Source of the DNA: Rebecca billardiae RCC1528
Taxonomy: Eukaryota; Haptophyta
Assembly (NCBI GenBank): GCA_965240325.2
Contig: OZ251228.1
Span: 930,001-994,000 of the forward strand
DNA length: 64,000 bases
Direction of reading: 5' to 3'
Shown here: positions 1 through 13,797 of the stretch, piece by piece
Position numbering within the stretch: the first letter of the stretch is position 1
How the letters are laid out: every line of letters starts with the position of its first letter
Position numbers and translations under genes: made by a program
The notes under the pieces: generated by a model
What the model was told of the DNA's origin: nothing
The model's database searches: none
The model's input: the letters and a program-made list of their open reading frames with translations, nothing else

Positions 1-304
1 CACCGATGCCGCGAGCCGCTGCGCCACCGTGCGCGCGTCTCCGCCTGCACGCCGCGCCCAACAGCTCGGCCCAGCAGTGGCAGCCATTCTGTCGCCGCGC
101 GGCGGCCATTCCGTCACCTCGCGGCGGCCATTCCGTCACCGGCCTGCAGCCACCGCTCGGCGCGCATCTCGGAGCGCGCGGCGAGGACGCCGGCGGAGAT
201 ACAGCCACGCTTGGCAGCGTCGAGCGCCGCGTCGCGAGCGGCTGCGCCGCCGTGCGCGCGTCTCCGCCCACACGCCGCGCCCAACAGCTCGTCCCAGCAG
301 CGGC

Positions 305-3300
305 AGCCATTCCGTCGCCGCGCGGCGGCCATTCCGTCACCTCGCGGCGGCCATTCCGTCACCGGCCTGCAGGCACCGCTCGGCGCGCATCTCGAAGCGC
401 GCGGCGAGGACGCCGGCGGAGACACAGCCACGCTTGGCAGCGTCGAGCGCCGATGCCGCGAGCGGCTGCGCCGCCGTGCGCGCGTCTCCGCCTGCACGCC
501 GCGCCCAACAGCTCGTCCCAGCAGCGGCAGCCATTCTGTCGCCGCGCGGCGGCCATTCCGTCACCTCGCGGCGGCCATTCCGTCACCGGCCTGCAGCCAC
601 CGCTCGGCGCGCATCTCGGAGCGCGCGGCGAGGACGCCGGCGGAGACACAGCCACGCTCGGCAAAGTCGAACACCGATGCCGCGAGCGGCTGCGCCGCCG
701 TGCGCGCGTCTCCGCCCACACGTTGCGCCCAACAGCTCGTCCCAGCAGCGGCAGCCATTCCGTCGCCGCGCGGCGGCCATTCCGTCACCTCGCGGCGGCC
801 ATTCCGTCACCGGCCTGCAGCCACTGCTCGGCGCGCATCTCGGAGCGCGCGGCGAGGACGCCGGCGGAGACACAGCCACGCTCGGCAAAGTCGAGCGCTG
901 ATGCCGCGAGTGGCTGCGCCGCCGTGCGCGCAACTCCGCCTGCACGTTGCGCCCAGCAAGCTCGTCCCAGCAGCGGCAGCCATTCCGTCGCCGCGCGGCG
1001 GCCATTCCGTCACCTCGCGGCGGCCATTCCGTCACCGGCCTGCAGCCACCGCTCGGCGCGCATCTCGGAGCGCGCGGCGAGGACGCCGGCGGAGACACAG
1101 CCACGCTCGGCAAAGTCGAGCGCCGATGTCGCGAGCGGCTGCGCCGCCGTGCGCGCGTCTCCGCCCGCACGTTGCGCCCAGCAAGCTCGTCCCAGCAGCG
1201 GCAGCCATTCCGCCGCCGCGCGGCGGCCATTCCGTCACCTCGCGGCGGCCATTCCGTCACCGGCCTGCAGCCAACGCTCGGCGCGCATCTCGGAGCGCGC
1301 GGCGAGGACGCCGGCGAAGACACAGCCACGCTTGGCAAAGTCGAGCCCCGATGCGGCCAGCGGCTGCGCCGCCGTGCGCGCAACTCCGCCCGCACGTTGC
1401 GCCCAGCAAGCTCGTCCCAGCAGCGGCAGCCATTCCGTCGCCGCGCGGCGGCCATTCCGTCACCTCGCGGCGGCCATTCCGTCACCGGCCTGCAGCCACC
1501 GCTCGGCGCGCATCTCGGAGCGCGCGGCGAGGACGCCGGCGGAGACACAGCCACGCTCGGCAAAGTCGAGCACCGATGCCGCGAGCGGCTGCGCCGCCGT
1601 GCGCGCGTCTCCGCCCACACGTTGCGCCCAACAGCTCGTCCCAGCAGCGGCAGCCATTCCGTCGCCGCGCGGCGGCCATTCCGTCACCTCGCGGCGGCCA
1701 TTCCGTCACCGGCCTGCAGCCACTGCTCGGCGCGCATCTCGGAGCGCGCGGCGAGGACGCCGGCGGAGACACAGCCACGCTCGGCAAAGTCGAGCGCCGA
1801 TGCCGCGAGTGGCTGCGCCGCCGTGCGCGCAACTCCGCCCGCACGTTGCGCCCAGCAAGCTCGTCCCAGCAGCGGCAGCCATTCCGTCGCCGCGCGGCGG
1901 CCATTCCGTCACCTCGCGGCGGCCATTCCGTCACCGGCCTGCAGCCACCGCTCGGCGCGCATCTCGGAGCGCGCGGCGAGGACGCCGGCGAAGACACAGC
2001 CACGCTTGGCAAAGTCGAGCCCCGATGCGGCCAGCGGCTGCGCCGCCGTGCGCGCAACTCCGCCCGCACGTTGCGCCCAGCAAGCTCGTCCCAGCAGCGG
2101 CAGCCATTCCGTCGCCGCGCGGCGGCCATTCCGTCACCTCGCGGCGGCCATTCCGTCACCGGCCTGCAGCCACCGCTCGGCGCGCATCTCGGAGCGCGCG
2201 GCGAGGACGCCGGCGGAGACACAGCCACGCTCGGCAGCGTCGAGCACTGACGCCGCGAGCGGCTGCGCCGCCGTGCGCGCGTCTCCGCCCGCACGTTGCG
2301 CCCAGCAAGCTCGTCCCAGCAGCGGCAGCCATTCCGTCGCCGCGCGGCGGCCATTCCGTCACCTCGCGGCGGCCATTCCGTCACCGGCCTGCAGCCACCG
2401 CTCGGCGCGCATCTCGGAGCGCGCGGCGAGGACGCCGGCGGAGACACAGCCACGCTTGGCAGCGTCGAGCGCCGATGCCGCGAGCGGCTGCGCCGCCGTG
2501 CGCGCGTCTCCGCCCGCACGTTGCGCCCAGCAAGCTCGTCCCAGCAGCGGCAGCCATTCCGTCGCCGCGCGGCGGCCATTCCGTCACCTCGCGGCGGCCA
2601 TTCCGTCACCGGCCTGCAGCCACCGCTCGGCGCGCATCTCGGAGCGCGCGGCGAGGACGCCGGCGGAGACACAGCCACGCTTGGCAGCGTCGAGCGCCGA
2701 TGCCGTGAGCGGCTGCGCCGCCGTGCGCGCGTCTCCGCCTGCACGCTGCGCCCAACAGCTCGTCCCAGCAGCGGCAGCCATTCCGTCGCCGCGCGGCGGC
2801 CATTCCGTCACCTCGCGGCGGCCATTCCGTCACCGGCCTGCAGCCACCGCTCGGCGCGCATCTCGGAGCGCGCGGCGAGGACGCCGGCGGAGACACAGCC
2901 ACGCTCGGCAAAGTCGAGCACCGATGCCGCGAGCGGCTGCGCCGCCGTGCGCGCGTCTCCGCCCACACGTTGCGCCCAACAGCTCGTCCCAGCAGCGGCA
3001 GCCATTCCGTCGCCGCGCGGCGGCCATTCCGTCACCTCGCGGCGGCCATTCCGTCACCGGCCTGCAGCCACTGCTCGGCGCGCATCTCGGAGCGCGCGGC
3101 GAGGACGCCGGCGGAGACACAGCCACGCTCGGCAAAGTCGAGCGCCGATGCCGCGAGTGGCTGCGCCGCCGTGCGCGCAACTCCGCCCGCACGTTGCGCC
3201 CAGCAAGCTCGTCCCAGCAGCGGCAGCCATTCCGTCGCCGCGCGGCGGCCATTCCGTCACCTCGCGGCGGCCATTCCGTCACCGGCCTGCAGCCACCGCT

Positions 3301-6300
3301 CGGCGCGCATCTCGGAGCGCGCGGCGAGGACGCCGGCGAAGACACAGCCACGCTTGGCAAAGTCGAGCCCCGATGCGGCCAGCGGCTGCGCCGCCGTGCG
3401 CGCAACTCCGCCCGCACGTTGCGCCCAGCAAGCTCGTCCCAGCAGCGGCAGCCATTCCGTCGCCGCGCGGCGGCCATTCCGTCACCTCGCGGCGGCCATT
3501 CCGTCACCGGCCTGCAGCCACCGCTCGGCGCGCATCTCGGAGCGCGCGGCGAGGACGCCGGCGGAGACACAGCCACGCTCGGCAGCGTCGAGCACCGACG
3601 CCGCGAGCGGCTGCGCCGCCGTGCGCGCGTCTCCGCCCGCACGTTGCGCCCAGCAAGCTCGTCCCAGCAGCGGCAGCCATTCCGTCGCCGCGCGGCGGCC
3701 ATTCCGTCACCTCGCGGCGGCCATTCCGTCACCGGCCTGCAGCCACCGCTCGGCGCGCATCTCGGAGCGCGCGGCGAGGACGCCGGCGGAGACACAGCCA
3801 CGCTTGGCAGCGTCGAGCGCCGATGCCGCGAGCGGCTGCGCCGCCGTGCGCGCGTCTCCGCCCGCACGTTGCGCCCAGCAAGCTCGTCCCAGCAGCGGCA
3901 GCCATTCCGTCGCCGCGCGGCGGCCATTCCGTCACCTCGCGGCGGCCATTCCGTCACCGGCCTGCAGCCACCGCTCGGCGCGCATCTCGGAGCGCGCGGC
4001 GAGGACGCCGGCGGAGACACAGCCACGCTTGGCAGCGTCGAGCGCCGATGCCGTGAGCGGCTGCGCCGCCGTGCGCGCGTCTCCGCCTGCACGCTGCGCC
4101 CAACAGCTCGTCCCAGCAGCGGCAGCCATTCCGTCACCTCGCGGCGGCCATTCCGTCACCTCGCGGCGGCCATTCCGTCACCGGCCTGCAGCCACCGCTC
4201 GGCGCGCATCTCGGAGCGCGCGGCGAGGACGCCGGCGGAGACACAGCCACGCTTGGCAGCGTCGAGCGCCGATGCCGCGAGCGGCTGCGCCGCCGTGCGC
4301 GCGTCTCCGCCCGCACGTTGCGCCCAGCAAGCTCGTCCCAGCAGCGGCAGCCATTCCGTCGCCGCGCGGCGGCCATTCCGTCACCTCGCGGCGGCCATTC
4401 CGTCACCGGCCTGCAGGCACCGCTCGGCGCGCATCTCGAAGCGCGCGGCGAGGACGCCGGCGGAGACACAGCCACGCTTGGCAGCGTCGAGCGCCGATGC
4501 CGCGAGCGGCTGCGCCGCCGTGCGCGCGTCTCCGCCTGCACGCCGCGCCCAACAGCTCGTCCCAGCAGCGGCAGCCATTCTGTCGCCGCGCGGCGGCCAT
4601 TCCGTCACCTCGCGGCGGCCATTCCGTCACCGGCCTGCAGCCACCGCTCGGCGCGCATCTCGGAGCGCGCGGCGAGGACGCCGGCGGAGACACAGCCACG
4701 CTCGGCAAAGTCGAACACCGATGCCGCGAGCGGCTGCGCCGCCGTGCGCGCGTCTCCGCCCACACGTTGCGCCCAACAGCTCGTCCCAGCAGCGGCAGCC
4801 ATTCCGTCGCCGCGCGGCGGCCATTCCGTCGCCTCGCGGCGGCCATTCCGTCACCGGCCTGCAGCCACTGCTCGGCGCGCATCTCGGAGCGCGCGGCGAG
4901 GACGCCGGCGGAGACACAGCCACGCTCGGCAAAGTCGAGCGCTGATGCCGCGAGTGGCTGCGCCGCCGTGCGCGCAACTCCGCCTGCACGTTGCGCCCAG
5001 CAAGCTCGTCCCAGCAGCGGCAGCCATTCCGTCGCCGCGCGGCGGCCATTCCGTCACCTCGCGGCGGCCATTCCGTCACCGGCCTGCAGCCACCGCTCGG
5101 CGCGCATCTCGGAGCGCGCGGCGAGGACGCCGGCGGAGACACAGCCACGCTCGGCAAAGTCGAGCGCCGATGTCGCGAGCGGCTGCGCCGCCGTGCGCGC
5201 GTCTCCGCCCGCACGTTGCGCCCAGCAAGCTCGTCCCAGCAGCGGCAGCCATTCCGCCGCCGCGCGGCGGCCATTCCGTCACCTCGCGGCGGCCATTCCG
5301 TCACCGGCCTGCAGCCAACGCTCGGCGCGCATCTCGGAGCGCGCGGCGAGGACGCCGGCGAAGACACAGCCACGCTTGGCAAAGTCGAGCCCCGATGCGG
5401 CCAGCGGCTGCGCCGCCGTGCGCGCAACTCCGCCCGCACGTTGCGCCCAGCAAGCTCGTCCCAGCAGCGGCAGCCATTCCGTCGCCGCGCGGCGGCCATT
5501 CCGTCACCTCGCGGCGGCCATTCCGTCACCGGCCTGCAGCCACCGCTCGGCGCGCATCTCGGAGCGCGCGGCGAGGACGCCGGCGGAGACACAGCCACGC
5601 TCGGCAAAGTCGAGCACCGATGCCGCGAGCGGCTGCGCCGCCGTGCGCGCGTCTCCGCCCACACGTTGCGCCCAACAGCTCGTCCCAGCAGCGGCAGCCA
5701 TTCCGTCGCCGCGCGGCGGCCATTCCGTCACCTCGCGGCGGCCATTCCGTCACCGGCCTGCAGCCACTGCTCGGCGCGCATCTCGGAGCGCGCGGCGAGG
5801 ACGCCGGCGGAGACACAGCCACGCTCGGCAAAGTCGAGCGCCGATGCCGCGAGTGGCTGCGCCGCCGTGCGCGCAACTCCGCCCGCACGTTGCGCCCAGC
5901 AAGCTCGTCCCAGCAGCGGCAGCCATTCCGTCGCCGCGCGGCGGCCATTCCGTCACCTCGCGGCGGCCATTCCGTCACCGGCCTGCAGCCACCGCTCGGC
6001 GCGCATCTCGGAGCGCGCGGCGAGGACGCCGGCGAAGACACAGCCACGCTTGGCAAAGTCGAGCCCCGATGCGGCCAGCGGCTGCGCCGCCGTGCGCGCA
6101 ACTCCGCCCGCACGTTGCGCCCAGCAAGCTCGTCCCAGCAGCGGCAGCCATTCCGTCGCCGCGCGGCGGCCATTCCGTCACCTCGCGGCGGCCATTCCGT
6201 CACCGGCCTGCAGCCACCGCTCGGCGCGCATCTCGGAGCGCGCGGCGAGGACGCCGGCGGAGACACAGCCACGCTCGGCAGCGTCGAGCACCGACGCCGC

Positions 6301-8392
6301 GAGCGGCTGCGCCGCCGTGCGCGCGTCTCCGCCCGCACGTTGCGCCCAGCAAGCTCGTCCCAGCAGCGGCAGCCATTCCGTCGCCGCGCGGCGGCCATTC
6401 CGTCACCTCGCGGCGGCCATTCCGTCACCGGCCTGCAGCCACCGCTCGGCGCGCATCTCGGAGCGCGCGGCGAGGACGCCGGCGGAGACACAGCCACGCT
6501 TGGCAGCGTCGAGCGCCGATGCCGCGAGCGGCTGCGCCGCCGTGCGCGCGTCTCCGCCCGCACGTTGCGCCCAGCAAGCTCGTCCCAGCAGCGGCAGCCA
6601 TTCCGTCGCCGCGCGGCGGCCATTCCGTCACCTCGCGGCGGCCATTCCGTCACCGGCCTGCAGCCACCGCTCGGCGCGCATCTCGGAGCGCGCGGCGAGG
6701 ACGCCGGCGGAGACACAGCCACGCTTGGCAGCGTCGAGCGCCGATGCCGTGAGCGGCTGCGCCGCCGTGCGCGCGTCTCCGCCTGCACGCTGCGCCCAAC
6801 AGCTCGTCCCAGCAGCGGCAGCCATTCCGTCGCCGCGCGGCGGCCATTCCGTCACCTCGCGGCGGCCATTCCGTCACCGGCCTGCAGCCACCGCTCGGCG
6901 CGCATCTCGGAGCGCGCGGCGAGGACGCCGGCGGAGACACAGCCACGCTCGGCAAAGTCGAGCACCGATGCCGCGAGCGGCTGCGCCGCCGTGCGCGCGT
7001 CTCCGCCCACACGTTGCGCCCAACAGCTCGTCCCAGCAGCGGCAGCCATTCCGTCGCCGCGCGGCGGCCATTCCGTCACCTCGCGGCGGCCATTCCGTCA
7101 CCGGCCTGCAGCCACTGCTCGGCGCGCATCTCGGAGCGCGCGGCGAGGACGCCGGCGGAGACACAGCCACGCTCGGCAAAGTCGAGCGCCGATGCCGCGA
7201 GTGGCTGCGCCGCCGTGCGCGCAACTCCGCCCGCACGTTGCGCCCAGCAAGCTCGTCCCAGCAGCGGCAGCCATTCCGTCGCCGCGCGGCGGCCATTCCG
7301 TCACCTCGCGGCGGCCATTCCGTCACCGGCCTGCAGCCACCGCTCGGCGCGCATCTCGGAGCGCGCGGCGAGGACGCCGGCGAAGACACAGCCACGCTTG
7401 GCAAAGTCGAGCCCCGATGCGGCCAGCGGCTGCGCCGCCGTGCGCGCAACTCCGCCCGCACGTTGCGCCCAGCAAGCTCGTCCCAGCAGCGGCAGCCATT
7501 CCGTCGCCGCGCGGCGGCCATTCCGTCACCTCGCGGCGGCCATTCCGTCACCGGCCTGCAGCCACCGCTCGGCGCGCATCTCGGAGCGCGCGGCGAGGAC
7601 GCCGGCGGAGACACAGCCACGCTCGGCAGCGTCGAGCACCGACGCCGCGAGCGGCTGCGCCGCCGTGCGCGCGTCTCCGCCCGCACGTTGCGCCCAGCAA
7701 GCTCGTCCCAGCAGCGGCAGCCATTCCGTCGCCGCGCGGCGGCCATTCCGTCACCTCGCGGCGGCCATTCCGTCACCGGCCTGCAGCCACCGCTCGGCGC
7801 GCATCTCGGAGCGCGCGGCGAGGACGCCGGCGGAGACACAGCCACGCTTGGCAGCGTCGAGCGCCGATGCCGCGAGCGGCTGCGCCGCCGTGCGCGCGTC
7901 TCCGCCCGCACGTTGCGCCCAGCAAGCTCGTCCCAGCAGCGGCAGCCATTCCGTCGCCGCGCGGCGGCCATTCCGTCACCTCGCGGCGGCCATTCCGTCA
8001 CCGGCCTGCAGCCACCGCTCGGCGCGCATCTCGGAGCGCGCGGCGAGGACGCCGGCGGAGACACAGCCACGCTTGGCAGCGTCGAGCGCCGATGCCGTGA
8101 GCGGCTGCGCCGCCGTGCGCGCGTCTCCGCCTGCACGCTGCGCCCAACAGCTCGTCCCAGCAGCGGCAGCCATTCCGTCACCTCGCGGCGGCCATTCCGT
8201 CACCTCGCGGCGGCCATTCCGTCACCGGCCTGCAGCCACCGCTCGGCGCGCATCTCGGAGCGCGCGGCGAGGACGCCGGCGGAGACACAGCCACGCTTGG
8301 CAGCGTCGAGCGCCGATGCCGCGAGCGGCTGCGCCGCCGTGCGCGCGTCTCCGCCCGCACGTTGCGCCCAGCAAGCTCGTCCCAGCAGCGGC
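305..8392 (+). repeat. Tandem pair of 4,044-bp higher-order units (18 monomers each)
   Basis: Diagnostic monomer variants recur exactly 4,044 bp apart. Examples are the CTGCAGGCACCG variant near 368 and 4,412, the GAAGACACAG units near 1,315 and 5,359, and the GTGAGCGG change at 2,705 and 6,749. 4,044 bp equals 18 monomers, a mixture of 224 and 225 bp. The match begins about 305 and fails after about 8,400, giving two copies (about 305-4,348 and 4,349-8,392). Within them a 1,348-bp (six-monomer) spacing is also visible between GTGAGCGG variants at 2,705 and 4,053, and at 6,749, 8,097 and 9,445. Boundaries are estimates from variant positions, not from an alignment. Confidence 0.8.
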
Positions 8393-11300
8393 AGCCATTC
8401 CGTCGCCGCGCGGCGGCCATTCCGTCACCTCGCGGCGGCCATTCCGTCACCGGCCTGCAGCCACCGCTCGGCGCGCATCTCGGAGCGCGCGGCGAGGACG
8501 CCGGCGGAGACACAGCCACGCTCGGCAAAGTCGAGCACCGATGCCGCGAGCGGCTGCGCCGCCGTGCGCGCGTCTCCGCCCACACGTTGCGCCCAACAGC
8601 TCGTCCCAGCAGCGGCAGCCATTCCGTCGCCGCGCGGCGGCCATTCCGTCACCTCGCGGCGGCCATTCCGTCACCGGCCTGCAGCCACTGCTCGGCGCGC
8701 ATCTCGGAGCGCGCGGCGAGGACGCCGGCGGAGACACAGCCACGCTCGGCAAAGTCGAGCGCCGATGCCGCGAGTGGCTGCGCCGCCGTGCGCGCAACTC
8801 CGCCCGCACGTTGCGCCCAGCAAGCTCGTCCCAGCAGCGGCAGCCATTCCGTCGCCGCGCGGCGGCCATTCCGTCACCTCGCGGCGGCCATTCCGTCACC
8901 GGCCTGCAGCCAACGCTCGGCGCGCATCTCGGAGCGCGCGGCGAGGACGCCGGCGAAGACACAGCCACGCTTGGCAAAGTCGAGCCCCGATGCGGCCAGC
9001 GGCTGCGCCGCCGTGCGCGCAACTCCGCCCGCACGTTGCGCCCAGCAAGCTCGTCCCAGCAGCGGCAGCCATTCCGTCGCCGCGCGGCGGCCATTCCGTC
9101 ACCTCGCGGCGGCCATTCCGTCACCGGCCTGCAGCCACCGCTCGGCGCGCATCTCGGAGCGCGCGGCGAGGACGCCGGCGGAGACACAGCCACGCTTGGC
9201 AGCGTCGAGCGCCGATGCCGCGAGCGGCTGCGCCGCCGTGCGCGCGTCTCCGCCCGCACGTTGCGCCCAGCAAGCTCGTCCCAGCAGCGGCAGCCATTCC
9301 GTCGCCGCGCGGCGGCCATTCCGTCACCTCGCGGCGGCCATTCCGTCACCGGCCTGCAGCCACCGCTCGGCGCGCATCTCGGAGCGCGCGGCGAGGACGC
9401 CGGCGGAGACACAGCCACGCTTGGCAGCGTCGAGCGCCGATGCCGTGAGCGGCTGCGCCGCCGTGCGCGCGTCTCCGCCTGCACGCTGCGCCCAACAGCT
9501 CGTCCCAGCAGCGGCAGCCATTCCGTCACCTCGCGGCGGCCATTCCGTCACCTCGCGGCGGCCATTCCGTCACCGGCCTGCAGCCACCGCTCGGCGCGCA
9601 TCTCGGAGCGCGCGGCGAGGACGCCGGCGGAGACACAGCCACGCTTGGCAGCGTCGAGCGCCGAAGTCGCGAGCGGCTGCGCCGCCGTGCGCGCGTCTCC
9701 GCCCGCACGTTGCGCCCAGCAAGCTCGTCCCAGCAGCGGCAGCCATTCCGCCGCCGCGCGGCGGCCATTCCGTCACCTCGCGGCGGCCATTCCGTCACCG
9801 GCCTGCAGCCAACGCTCGGCGCGCATCTCGGAGCGCGCGGCGAGGACGCCGGCGAAGACACAGCCACGCTTGGCAAAGTCGAACACCGATGCGGCCAGCG
9901 GCTGCGCCGCCGTGCGCGCAACTCCGCCCGCACGTTGCGCCCAGCAAGCTCGTCCCAGCAGCGGCAGCCATTCCGTCGCCGCGCGGCGGCCATTCCGTCA
10001 CCTCGCGGCGGCCATTCCGTCACCGGCCTGCAGCCACCGCTCGGCGCGCATCTCGGAGCGCGCGGCGAGGACGCCGGCGGAGACACAACCACGCTCGGCA
10101 AAGTCGAGCACCGATGCCGCGAGTGGCTGCGCCGCCGTGCGCGCGTCTCCGCCCACACGTTGCGCCCAACAGCTCGTCCCAGCAGCGGCAGCCATTCCGT
10201 CGCCGCGCGGCGGCCATTCCGTCACCTCGCGGCGGCCATTCCGTCACCGGCCTGCAGCCACTGCTCGGCGCGCATCTCGGAGCGCGCGGCGGGGACGCCG
10301 GCGGAGACACAGCCACGCTCGGCAAAGTCGAGCGCCGATGCCGCGAGTGGCTGCGCCGCCGTGCGCGCAACTCCGCCCGCACGTTGCGCCCAGCAAGCTC
10401 GTCCCAGCAGCGGCAGCCATTCCGTCGCCGCGCGGCGGCCATTCCGTCACCTCGCGGCGGCCATTCCGTCACCGGCCTGCAGCCACCGCTCGGCGCGCAT
10501 CTCGGAGCGCGCGGCGAGGACGCCGGCGGAGACACAGCCACGCTCGGCAAAGTCGAGCGCCGATGTCGCGAGCGGCTGCGCCGCCGTGCACGCGTCTCCG
10601 CCCGCACGTTGCGCCCAGCAAGCTCGTCCCAGCAGCGGCAGCCATTCCGCCGCCGCGCGGCGGCCATTCCGTCACCTCGCGGCGGCCATTCCGTCACCGG
10701 CCTGCAGCCACCGCTCGGCGCGCATCTCGGAGCGCGCGGCGAGGACGCCGGCGGAGACACAGCCACGCTCGGCAAAGTCGAGCACCGACGCCGCGAGCGG
10801 CTGCGCCGCCGTGCGCGCGTCTCCGCCCACACGTTGCGCCCAACAGCTCGTCCCAGCAGCGGCAGCCATTCCGTCGCCGCGCGGCGGCCATTCCGTCACC
10901 TCGCGGCGGCCATTCCGTCACCGGCCTGCAGCCAACGCTCGGCGCGCATCTCGGAGCGCGCGGCGAGGACGCCGGCGAAGACACAGCCACGCTTGGCAAA
11001 GTCGAGCCCCGATGCGGCCAGCGGCTGCGCCGCCGTGCGCGCAACTCCGCCCGCACGTTGCGCCCAGCAAGCTCGTCCCAGCAGCGGCAGCCATTCCGTC
11101 GCCGCGCGGCGGCCATTCCGTCACCTCGCGGCGGCCATTCCGTCACCGGCCTGCAGCCACCGCTCGGCGCGCATCTCGGAGCGCGCGGCGAGGACGCCGG
11201 CGGAGACACAGCCACGCTCGGCAAAGTCGAGCACCGATGCCGCGAGCGGCTGCGCCGCCGTGCGCGCGTCTCCGCCCACACGTTGCGCCCAACAGCTCGT

Positions 11301-12244
11301 CCCAGCAGCGGCAGCCATTCCGTCGCCGCGCGGCGGCCATTCCGTCACCTCGCGGCGGCCATTCCGTCACCGGCCTGCAGCCACTGCTCGGCGCGCATCT
11401 CGGAGCGCGCGGCGAGGACGCCGGCGGAGACACAGCCACGCTCGGCAAAGTCGAGCGCCGATGCCGCGAGCGGCTGCGCCGCCGTGCGCGCAACTCCGCC
11501 CGCACGTTGCGCCCAGCAAGCTCGTCCCAGCAGCGGCAGCCATTCCGTCGCCGCGCGGCGGCCATTCCGTCACCTCGCGGCGGCCATTCCGTCACCGGCC
11601 TGCAGCCACCGCTCGGCGCGCATCTCGGAGCGCGCGGCGAGGACGCCGGCGAAGACACAGCCACGCTTGGCAAAGTCGAGCCCCGATGCGGCCAGCGGCT
11701 GCGCCGCCGTGCGCGCAACTCCGCCCGCACGTTGCGCCCAGCAAGCTCGTCCCAGCAGCGGCAGCCATTCCGTCGCCGCGCGGCGGCCATTCCGTCACCT
11801 CGCGGCGGCCATTCCGTCACCGGCCTGCAGCCACCGCTCGGCGCGCATCTCGGAGCGCGCGGCGAGGACGCCGGCGGAGACACAGCCACGCTCGGCAGCG
11901 TCGAGCACCGACGCCGCGAGCGGCTGCGCCGCCGTGCGCGCGTCTCCGCCCGCACGTTGCGCCCAGCAAGCTCGTCCCAGCAGCGGCAGCCATTCCGTCG
12001 CCGCGCGGCGGCCATTCCGTCACCTCGCGGCGGCCATTCCGTCACCGGCCTGCAGCCACCGCTCGGCGCGCATCTCGGAGCGCGCGGCGAGGACGCCGGC
12101 GGAGACACAGCCACGCTTGGCAAAGTCGAGCGCCGATGCCGCGAGCGGCTGCGCCGCCGTGCGCGCGTCTCCGCCCGCACGTTGCGCCCAGCAAGCTCGT
12201 CCCAGCAGCGGCAGCCATTCCGTCGCCGCGCGGCGGCCATTCCG

Positions 12245-13797
12245 TCACCTCGCGGCGGCCATTCCGTCACCGGCCTGCAGCCACCGCTCGGCGCGCATCT
12301 CGGAGCGCGCGGCGAGGACGCCGGCGGAGACACAGCCACGCTTGGCAGCGTCGAGCGCCGATGCCGTGAGCGGCTGCGCCGCCGTGCGCGCGTCTCCGCC
12401 TGCACGCTGCGCCCAACAGCTCGTCCCAGCAGCGGCAGCCATTCCGTCACCTCGCGGCGGCCATTCCGTCACCTCGCGGCGGCCATTCCGTCACCGGCCT
12501 GCAGCCACCGCTCGGCGCGCATCTCGGAGCGCGCGGCGAGGACGCCGGCGGAGACACAGCCGCGCTTGGCAGCGTCGAGCGCCGATGCCGCGAGCGGCTG
12601 CGCCGCCGTGCGCGCGTCTCCGCCCGCACGTTGCGCCCAGCAAGCTCGTCCCAGCAGCGGCAGCCATTCCGTCGCCGCGCGGCGGCCATTCCGTCACCTC
12701 GCGGCGGCCATTCCGTCACCGGCCTGCAGCCACCGCTCGGCGCGCATCTCGGAGCGCGCGGCGAGGACGCCGGCGGAGACACAGCCACGCTTGGCAGCGT
12801 CGAGCGCCGATGCCGTGAGCGGCTGCGCCGCCGTGCGCGCGTCTCCGCCTGCACGCTGCGCCCAACAGCTCGTCCCAGCAGCGGCAGCCATTCCGTCACC
12901 TCGCGGCGGCCATTCCGTCACCTCGCGGCGGCCATTCCGTCACCGGCCTGCAGCCACCGCTCGGCGCGCATCTCGGAGCGCGCGGCGAGGACGCCGGCGG
13001 AGACACAGCCACGCTTGGCAGCGTCGAGCGCCGATGCCGCGAGCGGCTGCGCCGCCGTGCGCGCGTCTCCGCCCGCACGTTGCGCCCAGCAAGCTCGTCC
13101 CAGCAGCGGCAGCCATTCCGTCGCCGCGCGGCGGCCATTCCGTCACCTCGCGGCGGCCATTCCGTCACCGGCCTGCAGCCACCGCTCGGCGCGCATCTCG
13201 GAGCGCGCGGCGAGGACGCCGGCGGAGACACAGCCACGCTTGGCAGCGTCGAGCGCCGATGCCGTGAGCGGCTGCGCCGCCGTGCGCGCGTCTCCGCCTG
13301 CACGCTGCGCCCAACAGCTCGTCCCAGCAGCGGCAGCCATTCCGTCACCTCGCGGCGGCCATTCCGTCACCTCGCGGCGGCCATTCCGTCACCGGCCTGC
13401 AGCCACCGCTCGGCGCGCATCTCGGAGCGCGCGGCGAGGACGCCGGCGGAGACACAGCCACGCTTGGCAGCGTCGAGCGCCGATGCCGCGAGCGGCTGCG
13501 CCGCCGTGCGCGCGTCTCCGCCCGCACGTTGCGCCCAGCAAGCTCGTCCCAGCAGCGGCAGCCATTCCGTCGCCGCGCGGCGGCCATTCCGTCACCTCGC
13601 GGCGGCCATTCCGTCACCGGCCTGCAGCCACCGCTCGGCGCGCATCTCGGAGCGCGCGGCGAGGACGCCGGCGGAGACACAGCCACGCTTGGCAGCGTCG
13701 AGCGCCGATGCCGTGAGCGGCTGCGCCGCCGTGCGCGCGTCTCCGCCTGCACGCTGCGCCCAACAGCTCGTCCCAGCAGCGGCAGCCATTCCGTCAC
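12245..13797 (+). repeat. Run of 449-bp dimeric higher-order units
   Basis: A 225+224-bp dimer is repeated at least three times with the same variants each time: a GTGAGCGG change, a CTGCACGCTGCGCCC junction, and a CCATTCCGTCACC block replacing the usual CCATTCCGTCGCC. The variants recur at 449-bp steps (12,366, 12,815, 13,264, 13,713). The run stops at about 13,797, where the next monomer lacks one 22-bp block. This is a local, recent amplification inside the array. Confidence 0.8.
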
